A stretch of DNA of 61,811 nt. Origin: Prochlorococcus marinus str. MIT 9201. GTDB taxonomy: Bacteria; Cyanobacteriota; Cyanobacteriia; PCC-6307; Cyanobiaceae. Below, piece by piece: positions 50,297 to 61,811 of this stretch (the stretch's first letter is position 1; each line of letters starts with the position of its first letter). Under the pieces are notes generated by a model. That model searched no databases. It saw nothing but the letters and a program-made list of their open reading frames with translations, and was not told where the DNA came from. Where the stretch lies: the NCBI RefSeq assembly GCF_000759955.1, contig NZ_JNAL01000009.1, forward strand, positions 1 through 61,811, in the 5' to 3' direction. The position numbers and the translations under genes are program-made.

Positions 50297-51688
50297 ATGA
50301 AAATTTCTGATAAATTTCATTTAGAAGACATTAAAAAGTTAAAAAATACAGTTCTCACTGGTAAAACGGAAGATATAAAATGGCGGATCCAACATATAAA
50401 CATAGTTTCTAAACTTTTGGATGAAAATAAAAAAGAGATCATAAAATCACTTTTTGTTGATCTAGGTAAATCTGAAATTGAAGGGCTTTCAGAAATCCTA
50501 TTAGTGAAAGAAGAAATTTCACTAATAAAAAAGAAACTTAATTCTTGGATGCGACCAAAAAAGATTAATACACCTTTTTATCTATTTCCATCATCCTCCA
50601 AAGTTATTTATGAACCTCTTGGGTGTGTTTTAATTCTTGGTCCTTATAACTATCCATTACTTTATGTTTTAAAACCATTGGTAAATATTTTCTCAGCAGG
50701 AAATACTGCAGTCATAAAACCATCAGAAAAATGTCCTAATACCTCAAAGCTTATTAAAAAGCTTACTTCCAAATATTTCCGTAAAGATGTACTAATGACA
50801 GTAGAGGGTGACTATAAACAATCCATAAAATTAATTGAACAGAATTTTGACCATATATTTTTTACAGGAAGTACTGAAACTGGAAAATCCATAATGAAAT
50901 TAGCTTCAAAAAACTTAACTCCATTAACTCTTGAGTTAAGCGGAACAAATCCTGTAATTATTTTCAAGAATGCAAATTTAGAAGTAGCTACTAAGAGAAT
51001 TGTTTGGGGCAAATTTTTTAATTCTGGTCAATCCTGCATGGCTCCGAATCATATCTTTGTAGATAAAGAAATTGAAAATATTTTTATAGAAAAATTAAAG
51101 AAATGCATTGTAAGTTTTTACGGAGATAATCCAATTATTTCCGAAAACTTATCAAAATTAGAGAAAAAGCAATTTACATCAACTATAGAAATTCTCAAAC
51201 AATTTAAAAAAGAAAAAAGAATTTTATTTGGGGGCACTTTTAGTAAAAAAAGTTTGAAAATATCTCCTACAATTTTGAGAACTAAGTTAAATGAAACAGC
51301 TATTTTGCAGAAAGAACTATTCAGTTCACTACTTCCAGTAATTGGATTCAATGATAAGGATTCAGCTTTAAAAGAAATTAGTCAAGCATCAAAACCATTA
51401 GCAATCTACTTATTTGGAGGCAATAAAAAAATCCACAATTATATTTCAAAAGTAACCAGCTCAGGAACAATATGTATAAATGATGTAATGTTACCAGTCC
51501 TTATTCCAAATTTACCTTTTGGTGGCGTTGGGCAAAGTGGTATTGGTAAATTTCATGGAGAAGAAGGATTTCGAAATTTTTCAAATCAAAAATCTATTAC
51601 TTTTAAAGGTTTTTTATTTGATTTAAATCTGAGGTATCCTCCCTACGAAAGAGTAAAAAAATTTTTAAAGTTTATTTTTCAGGTTTAA
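50297..51688 (+). CDS. Aldehyde dehydrogenase (class 3-like)
   Basis: The 463-residue NAD(P)-dependent enzyme has LGPYNYPLLYVLKPLVNIFS, then FTGSTETGKSIMK for the nucleotide, the catalytic Glu in TLELSG and the catalytic Cys in FFNSGQSCMAPN. The length fits the short ALDH3 group, which oxidises fatty or aromatic aldehydes. The C-terminal tail has a hydrophobic stretch that may bind the membrane. Confidence 0.93.
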   Translation: MKISDKFHLEDIKKLKNTVLTGKTEDIKWRIQHINIVSKLLDENKKEIIKSLFVDLGKSEIEGLSEILLVKEEISLIKKKLNSWMRPKKINTPFYLFPSSSKVIYEPLGCVLILGPYNYPLLYVLKPLVNIFSAGNTAVIKPSEKCPNTSKLIKKLTSKYFRKDVLMTVEGDYKQSIKLIEQNFDHIFFTGSTETGKSIMKLASKNLTPLTLELSGTNPVIIFKNANLEVATKRIVWGKFFNSGQSCMAPNHIFVDKEIENIFIEKLKKCIVSFYGDNPIISENLSKLEKKQFTSTIEILKQFKKEKRILFGGTFSKKSLKISPTILRTKLNETAILQKELFSSLLPVIGFNDKDSALKEISQASKPLAIYLFGGNKKIHNYISKVTSSGTICINDVMLPVLIPNLPFGGVGQSGIGKFHGEEGFRNFSNQKSITFKGFLFDLNLRYPPYERVKKFLKFIFQV

Positions 51689-51760
51689 ATTACTTAAATT
51701 GTTTTCAAATACCTAGCGATTTTAAATTTAAAGATTATCTTTAAATAAATAGTGAGTTTT

Positions 51761-52522
51761 ATGAAATTTGCATTTTTAGTAATTGCCATATTTATTAATT
51801 TCTTTAATCAGTCATTGATAAAATCAGAAGAAAAGATATTCTCAGCAAAAAATAAAATTGAGAATATTGCTAGAAAAGAATCAACTACTGAAGAAAAAAC
51901 TGAAATAAAAATAATTCATATTGTAAAAAGTGGAGATACATTATCAAGTATTTCAAAATTATATTCAATAAATAAAGATTTAATCATTAAATTGAATAAC
52001 TTAAAAGACGAAAATTATATATTTGTTGGCCAAAATCTTATTATCTCCGAATCTACTGAAAATCTTACAAAACAATCAGATTTAATAAAAAATTATCATA
52101 TTGTTCAAACTGGTGAAAATCTGACTGAGATATCAAACAAATATAATTTAAAAGTAATCGATCTTATAGAGATTAATAATCTCAACAATCCTGATTCAAT
52201 AAAAGTTGGTCAGAAACTCTTTATAAGAAAAAAGAACATCATTAATTCAGAGAATCATGAAACAACTGAAAATAAGAAAAATAATGAATTAATTGATTTA
52301 GATAAAAAAATTTATGGTCCTATAATAATCCAGAGTAAATCATATAAAGATATTAAAGGTAGAAAAGTTTTAAACGTACTAAATCAAGAAAATAAAAAAC
52401 TGATTCTTTCAATCAATTGTGATGCAAATGAATTAGATGTAAGAATACCTGGCAGAAAATGGATGGGAAGTAAGCCTGCTAAAGAAGAGTTCGAAAATAA
52501 CTTAATAAATGATTTTTGTTAA
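51761..52522 (+). CDS. Secreted protein with two LysM domains
   Basis: ATG 51761 is preferred over GTG 51752. An N-terminal signal or anchor helix (FAFLVIAIFINFFNQS) is followed by two LysM repeats (VKSGDTLSSISKLYSINKDL and VQTGENLTEISNKYNLKVID). These bind peptidoglycan. The C-terminal region ends GRKWMGSKPAKEEFENNLIN and has no recognised fold. It probably acts in the cell wall. Confidence 0.88.
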   Translation: MKFAFLVIAIFINFFNQSLIKSEEKIFSAKNKIENIARKESTTEEKTEIKIIHIVKSGDTLSSISKLYSINKDLIIKLNNLKDENYIFVGQNLIISESTENLTKQSDLIKNYHIVQTGENLTEISNKYNLKVIDLIEINNLNNPDSIKVGQKLFIRKKNIINSENHETTENKKNNELIDLDKKIYGPIIIQSKSYKDIKGRKVLNVLNQENKKLILSINCDANELDVRIPGRKWMGSKPAKEEFENNLINDFC

Positions 52523-52602
52523 AACTTTTAATTAATATGTGTGAATAATTTGTCTAAGAATATTAATGATGAGTTATTCTACAAAAAGTTAAATTAATGG
52601 TA

Positions 52603-52812
52603 ATGGCTATTTCAAGAGGCGATTTCGTAAGAATAAAAAGACCAGAATCATACTGGTACAACGAAATAGGTAAAGTTGCTTCTATTGATAAAACAGGTAT
52701 TAAATATAATTGCACTGTTAGATTTGATAAATGTAATTATGCAGGAATTAGTGGAACTGCTGAAGGGGCAACTACAAATATGTTTGCAGAAAGTGAATTA
52801 GAAAAAGCTTAA
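52603..52812 (+). CDS. psaE: Photosystem I reaction centre subunit IV
   Basis: PsaE is the stromal SH3-fold subunit that helps ferredoxin docking on photosystem I. The start is set at ATG 52603 because the conserved protein begins [23 protein letters not shown] 52597 adds two residues. The protein has 69 residues, the normal size. mutM begins five bases after its stop codon. Confidence 0.96.
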   Translation: MAISRGDFVRIKRPESYWYNEIGKVASIDKTGIKYNCTVRFDKCNYAGISGTAEGATTNMFAESELEKA

Positions 52813-52816
52813 ATAA

Positions 52817-53698
52817 TTGCCTGAATTACCTGAAGTAGAAACAGTTCGCAGAGGTTTAGAACAAAAACTTAATAACTTTATTATTAAAAAAGTAGAAGTT
52901 TGTAGGGATTCAACTGTTGCATTCCCAAAAAACAAAGAGGAATTCATTGAAGGACTTCTGAATTCACTTATTTATAAATGGGATAGAAGAGGAAAATATT
53001 TAATAGCTCAACTAAAAAAATTAGAAAATGAAAATGTAAGATTTCCTCTACAAAAATTCTCAAAAAATAACGGATTTCTTGTAGTTCATTTAAGAATGAC
53101 TGGATATTTCAAATTTATTAATAATTCTGCTCAGCCCTGTAAACATACAAGAATAAGAGTTTTCGATGATAAAAATAATGAACTTAGATACATTGACGTA
53201 AGAAGTTTTGGTCAAATGTGGTGGATCAAGGAGGATCTATCGCCAAACAAAATAATCAAAGGATTAGGTTCATTAGGACCAGAACCATTTTCTAAAGACT
53301 TTGATGAAATTTACCTTAAGAAAGTTATTTCAAAACGAACTAAATCTATAAAAGCTATTTTATTAGATCAAACAATAGTGGCAGGTATAGGTAATATTTA
53401 TGCTGATGAAAGTTTATACTCTGCTGGCATCTCGCCTTTTAGGGAAGCTCGAACAATCAAAAAGAATGAGTTAATTAAGCTTAAAGAATCAATCGTGACT
53501 GTTTTAAAAAAAAGTATAGGCTCTGGGGGGACTACATTTAGCGATTTTCGGGATTTGGAAGGAGAGAACGGAAATTTTGGTTTACAGACAAATGTCTATA
53601 GGAGAACTGGTAAAGAATGTCGTAAATGTGGAAATTTAATTGAAAGGGAAAAAATTACTGGAAGAAGTACCCATTGGTGTCCTAAGTGCCAAAAATAA
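52817..53698 (+). CDS. mutM: Formamidopyrimidine-DNA glycosylase
   Basis: MutM excises oxidised purines such as 8-oxoguanine. The 293-residue protein starts at TTG 52817 with [13 protein letters not shown], in which Pro2 and Glu3 are the catalytic pair. The H2TH region carries GIGNIYADE, and the C-terminal zinc finger is [20 protein letters not shown] followed by CPKC. It is co-transcribed with psaE and ends at a terminator. Confidence 0.96.
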   Translation: MPELPEVETVRRGLEQKLNNFIIKKVEVCRDSTVAFPKNKEEFIEGLLNSLIYKWDRRGKYLIAQLKKLENENVRFPLQKFSKNNGFLVVHLRMTGYFKFINNSAQPCKHTRIRVFDDKNNELRYIDVRSFGQMWWIKEDLSPNKIIKGLGSLGPEPFSKDFDEIYLKKVISKRTKSIKAILLDQTIVAGIGNIYADESLYSAGISPFREARTIKKNELIKLKESIVTVLKKSIGSGGTTFSDFRDLEGENGNFGLQTNVYRRTGKECRKCGNLIEREKITGRSTHWCPKCQK

Positions 53699-53731
53699 AA
53701 AAGGGCTTACTCGTAAGAGTAAACCCTTTTA
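53697..53731 (+). terminator. Terminator after mutM, probably bidirectional
   Basis: AAAAGGG-C-TTACTC pairs with GAGTAA-A-CCCTTTT around GTAA, with A and T runs on both sides. It lies between the converging mutM and rRNA operon and could stop both transcripts. Confidence 0.8.
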
Positions 53732-53740
53732 AATATTTTA

Positions 53741-53857
53741 CCTGGCATTGAGCTATTTTCTCAAGGGGCTACCCCCTAAATATTTTCGCCGCTGATGCGT
53801 TTCACAACCGAGTTCGAGATGGATCGGAGTGGTTCCACATCGCCATGAACACCAGGA
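53741..53857 (-). rRNA. rrf: 5S ribosomal RNA
   Basis: The minus strand begins TCCTGGTGTTCATGGCGATG and ends CAATGCCAGG, pairing end to end. The conserved loop region CCGATCCATCTCGAACTCGG is present. It is last of the rRNA operon. Confidence 0.95.
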
Positions 53858-53920
53858 TAGTATGAACCTTGAGAACTGCATAGAAAATATATAAATTAAA
53901 AACAATAAATTAAGTTTATT

Positions 53921-56796
<2,876 letters not shown>

Positions 56797-57054
56797 ATAA
56801 CTTCAAAAATTGAAGCATCAGCTTAATAGAATTGTTATTAATGCATTCGCACAAATAATAAATCTGCATCATTAAAGATGCTTATTGTCTTTAAAAAATA
56901 ATCTATGCAGTTGTCAAGGTTCTCTGAAAACAATGAAATTAATTCAATGAGTCCAGCATCTTAATGATTTCATTAGGAAGCTAGATTCGTTCAGAATTTG
57001 GTCACAACTCAGAAATTTTTCCTTCTTACTGATTATGGAAGAGGTGGTAATCAG
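56797..57054. other. Internal transcribed spacer, tRNA-Ala to 23S
   Basis: This spacer of about 260 bases has no gene. It should contain processing stems and anti-termination boxes, which I did not resolve. Confidence 0.6.
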
Positions 57055-57127
57055 TGGAGGTAAGCGGACTCGAACCGCTGACATCCTGCTTGCAAAGCAG
57101 GCGCTCTACCAACTGAGCTATACCCCC
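57055..57127 (-). tRNA. trnA: tRNA-Ala (TGC)
   Basis: A 73-base cloverleaf on the minus strand with acceptor GGGGGTA/TACCTCC, anticodon loop CCTGC-TTTGCAA-GCAGG and discriminator A. It lies in the 16S-23S spacer, the usual place. Confidence 0.97.
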
Positions 57128-57139
57128 AACATAGAGATA

Positions 57140-57213
<74 letters not shown>

Positions 57214-57335
57214 AGGAAAAATGGGTGTGACCTAGAAAAACTTAGGAAATGAAATCCTTAATAATATTGAGGATGTGAGATACCGATCGACCTAAGGTGA
57301 CAAAATAATAATATTAAACATTTTGTTGTCTCCCT

Positions 57336-58822
<1,487 letters not shown>

Positions 58823-59432
58823 TTCAAATCCTTTTGTAGATAAATCTACTCAATATGAATTGCATTCTCCAAATAAAAATAAGATTGACTTAAGTTATTT
58901 AGGTTCAGCCTCCTTAAAAAATTAAGGATTACTTTGAGTGCACATTAAAAATATTTCAAAGTGACTTTCCAAGATCTCAGATCCGTTGGTTTTCAAAAAA
59001 CTAAAAGTTAGCAATTGAAAACAATTTATATATTCTTGACGGGACCTCACACCTTTATTGCAAATACATCTCAAAATTATCAAATATAGATTTGATAAAG
59101 TTTTGACGCAATAAAAGCATCAGTTCCTAAGTTTTTAAATTTTCTAGGTGCAGAGTTAAACAACAAGTGCGTAACTCATTTCGAAGGGAAACCCTTCTTC
59201 TGGCTGAAAAAATTGATCGAAATCAAATTTCCAAAATAATCACTCATTTACCAAAAAACAGATTTAAGGTATTTGATTGAATTATGCAAAAAAATATATT
59301 TTTGCCCAGAAGAAAATATTAAACCATTTGACCGTAATTATGCAACCATTAATACATAATTTTTTTATTAATTTTTTTATTTGTTCAAAGTCTCTTTTAA
59401 CAACTAGGCTTAAATAAAGGGATATAAATGAA
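58823..59432. other. Divergent promoter region between rRNA operon and invertase
   Basis: These 610 bases hold no gene. On the minus strand TTGCGT and TATATT lie 17 bases apart near 59080-59110, a plausible rRNA promoter that leaves a leader of about 260 bases before 16S. No promoter is obvious for the plus-strand invertase. Confidence 0.35.
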
Positions 59433-60872
59433 ATGGCAGAAAGATTTAGTCAAAAAAATTTAAGAGTAAGGCCAAGTTCTGATGAGGAGAAAATTGTAAC
59501 AAATGCAAAAAAACACTTCGAAAAGACTTTAGTTGAAATTTCAGGCGAACTTGTCGGCAGTGTGGCTGCACTAGAACACCCAACAAAAAATAAAAAGTTA
59601 AATTATGGGGAAATTTTTTTAAGAGATAATGTTCCTGTAATGATCTACCTCATAACTCAGAAAAGATATGAAATTGTTAAGAGGTTTTTGAGTGTATGTC
59701 TTGAATTACAAAGCACTAACTATCAAACCCGTGGAGTATTTCCAACCAGTTTCGTAGAAGAGAATGGAAAGCTAATTGGTGACTATGGTCAAAGATCTAT
59801 TGGAAGAATTACTTCAGCAGATGCAAGCTTATGGTGGCCAATTTTATGTTGGTATTATGTCAACAAAAGTGGTGATTATGCCTTTGGAAAAAGTCAAAGC
59901 GTTCAGAGAGGTATTCAACTCCTACTAGATCTAGTTCTTCATCCAACATTTGAGGGCACCCCTGTACTTTTTGTTCCGGATTGCGCATTTATGATTGATA
60001 GGCCTATGGATGTATGGGGAGCCCCTCTGGAAGTTGAAGTTTTACTTCATGGATGCTTAAAAAGCTGTATAAAATTAATGGAATTAAGTAGAGCAGATCA
60101 TGTAAGTAGATTATTAGATCAAAGACTTATTCTTACCAATCAATGGGTGAAGGATTTAGGAAGCTTTCTCTTGAAACATTACTGGGTTACCAGCCAAACA
60201 ATGCAAGTTTTAAGAAGAAGGCCAACTGAGCAATATGGAGATGATCAACATTTTAATGAGTTTAACGTTCAACCTCAAGTTGTCCCTTCATGGCTTCAAG
60301 ATTGGCTAGAGAACAGAGGTGGTTATTTAATAGGGAACATTAGGACAGGTAGACCTGACTTTAGATTTTATAGTTTAGGCAATTCTTTAGCATGTATGTT
60401 CGGAGTACTGCCTCCTGAAGAACAAAGAGCTTTATTTAGATTGGTTTTACATAACAGACAGCATTTAATGGCTCAAATGCCTATGAGAATTTGTCATCCT
60501 CATATGGATGTCGAAGAATGGCAAAATAAAACTGGATCAGATCCGAAAAATTGGCCTTGGAGTTACCATAATGGAGGACATTGGCCAAGTTTACTTTGGT
60601 TTTTTGGTACAGCTGTCCTATTGCATCAAAAGCATTATGGTTCGGACGATGTGATTCTCATGGAAGAAATGAAATCTTTAATAGAGGAATCATATTGGTG
60701 TCAGCTTAATCAATTGCCCAAGCAAGAATGGGCAGAATATTTTGATGGTCCAACAGGCACTTGGGTTGGGCAACAATCAAGAACATATCAAACTTGGACA
60801 ATTGTTGGATTTTTATTAATGAATCATTTTTTAAGAAATGAGTATAACGATCTAGATATGTTTAAAATTTGA
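59433..60872 (+). CDS. Alkaline/neutral invertase (glycoside hydrolase 100)
   Basis: The 479-residue protein hydrolyses sucrose to glucose and fructose in the cytoplasm. The GH100 pattern is visible: YGEIFLRDNVPVMIYLITQK with the catalytic Asp, the middle SADASLWWPILCWYYV, and the late segments WSYHNGGHWPSLLWFFGTAV and TGTWVGQQSRTYQTWTIVGF. The length is typical of cyanobacterial members. It is transcribed towards petD, with two bases between the stop codons. Confidence 0.93.
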   Translation: MAERFSQKNLRVRPSSDEEKIVTNAKKHFEKTLVEISGELVGSVAALEHPTKNKKLNYGEIFLRDNVPVMIYLITQKRYEIVKRFLSVCLELQSTNYQTRGVFPTSFVEENGKLIGDYGQRSIGRITSADASLWWPILCWYYVNKSGDYAFGKSQSVQRGIQLLLDLVLHPTFEGTPVLFVPDCAFMIDRPMDVWGAPLEVEVLLHGCLKSCIKLMELSRADHVSRLLDQRLILTNQWVKDLGSFLLKHYWVTSQTMQVLRRRPTEQYGDDQHFNEFNVQPQVVPSWLQDWLENRGGYLIGNIRTGRPDFRFYSLGNSLACMFGVLPPEEQRALFRLVLHNRQHLMAQMPMRICHPHMDVEEWQNKTGSDPKNWPWSYHNGGHWPSLLWFFGTAVLLHQKHYGSDDVILMEEMKSLIEESYWCQLNQLPKQEWAEYFDGPTGTWVGQQSRTYQTWTIVGFLLMNHFLRNEYNDLDMFKI

Positions 60873-60874
60873 GA

Positions 60875-61357
60875 CTAAAAAAGTCCTAAGGTTAATGACT
60901 TATCAATTGGCAGACATGCACCAATACCAAGATAGATTGTTAGAAAAGTTCCGAATAAGAAAACAGACATTGCTATTGGCCTTCTGAATGGATTGGAAAA
61001 TTTATTAACGTTTTCGATAAAGGGTAAAATCATTAATCCCAATGGAATTAATGTTTGAAGTGCAATACCCAAAAGTTTATTAGGAACAACCCTAAGTATT
61101 TGAAAAACAGGATAAAGGTACCATTCAGGAAGTATTTCCAAGGGTGTTGCGAAGGGATTAGCTTTATCTCCCAACATTGCAGGATCAAGAACTGCTAATC
61201 CAACTACACAGGCAATGGTTCCTAAAATAACTACAGGGAAGATATATAGTAAATCATTCGGCCAGGCTGGTTCACCATAGTAGTTATGGCCCATACCTTT
61301 TGCTAACTTTGCTCTTAATTTTGGATCAGAGAGATCAGGCTTTTTTAAGGTAGACAT
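60875..61357 (-). CDS. petD: Cytochrome b6-f complex subunit IV
   Basis: PetD is the 160-residue, three-span subunit IV of cytochrome b6-f, which moves electrons from plastoquinol to plastocyanin. The sequence [20 protein letters not shown], then [20 protein letters not shown] and the quinone-site [13 protein letters not shown] are diagnostic. It follows petB by 34 bases on the same strand. Confidence 0.97.
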
Positions 61358-61391
61358 ATTTGGGAACTGGTGATGTTTTAAGTATAAGGGT

Positions 61392-61811
61392 TTATAAAGG
61401 ACCTGAAATACCCTGTTTACGAATCATTAAAAAGTGCATCAACATGAAAACTGCTAATGACCATGGCAATACAAAAGTATGAAGACTGTAAAATCTGGTT
61501 AAAGTGGACTGTCCCACACTTTCTCCACCTCTGAGTAGTTCAACCATGAAGTCACCAATTATTGGTATTGCAGCTGGGACACCTGAAACGATCTTAACTG
61601 CCCAATAACCTACCTGGTCCCAAGGCAGGGAGTATCCTGTCACTCCAAAAGCAACAGTTATAACTGCCATTACAACGCCTGTAACCCAAGTCAATTCTCT
61701 TGGCCTTTTAAAACCTCCTGTAAGATAAACCCTAAAGACATGAAGGATTAACATCAAAACCATCATTGATGCACTCCATCTATGCACAGATCTTATTAAC
61801 CATCCAAAACC
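61392..61811 (-). CDS. petB: Cytochrome b6 (partial, cut by window end)
   Basis: The C-terminal 139 residues of cytochrome b6 are present. The frame is open to the last base and begins [20 protein letters not shown], so the GTG at 61787 is internal and not a start. Heme-ligand His residues appear in [25 protein letters not shown] and LMHFLMI. About 80 residues lie beyond the window. It forms an operon with petD. Confidence 0.96.

Overview
The window is AT-rich (roughly 30% G+C outside the rRNA operon) and reads as a chromosome segment of a high-light Prochlorococcus. The evidence is the gene set: pipX next to an EcfT-like gene and der, petB/petD, psaE, a plastid-type terminal oxidase, a DUF1651, a DUF3104 and a Nif11-type protein, a single 16S-Ile-Ala-23S-5S operon, and very many tiny single-membrane-span genes. 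The species call is inference from gene content and composition; no database search was possible.

Layout. 1-4.8 kb is ordinary core sequence on the minus strand (pipX fragment, EcfT-like permease, der, DUF1823, cobI, miaE-like, aroQ). It ends at a tandem tRNA-Tyr/tRNA-Thr pair (4.92-5.08 kb). From there to about 24 kb the content is accessory: a cupredoxin, a Cas4-like Fe-S nuclease, an SDR enzyme, a glycosyltransferase, an alpha/beta hydrolase, and a tight three-gene unit (SABATH-type methyltransferase, Glu/Leu/Val-type dehydrogenase, sarcosine-oxidase-like flavoprotein). Two decayed copies of the tRNA-Tyr 3' end plus tRNA-Thr, each preceded by the same ~110-bp block, lie at 16.2 and 18.7 kb. 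An excisionase-like HTH protein sits between them. This is what repeated insertion of tRNA-targeted elements (tycheposon-like) would leave behind. Decayed genes follow at 19.8-20.1 kb.

22-26.8 kb holds thiamin salvage (tenA, thiD), a DUF2834 protein and a photolyase. 27-33.9 kb is a complete TonB-dependent uptake system (exbD, exbB, tonB, periplasmic binding protein, outer-membrane receptor, ABC ATPase, ABC permease). The receptor carries a FRAP...His...NPDL arrangement that suggests heme, although a siderophore is possible, and the permease looks frameshifted near its N terminus. 34-49 kb is a mosaic of small housekeeping or stress genes (pip, CPBP protease, arfB, bcp, tatA, a CrtISO-like flavoprotein, PTOX, an HLI-like protein) and a dense crowd of micro-proteins. 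49-53.7 kb carries a GNAT protein, an aldehyde dehydrogenase, a LysM protein, psaE and mutM. 53.7-58.8 kb is the rRNA operon on the minus strand. A neutral/alkaline invertase and petD/petB close the window.

The most interesting items are the tRNA-remnant-bounded modules, the methyltransferase/dehydrogenase/oxidase unit inside the first of them, and the TonB uptake cluster.
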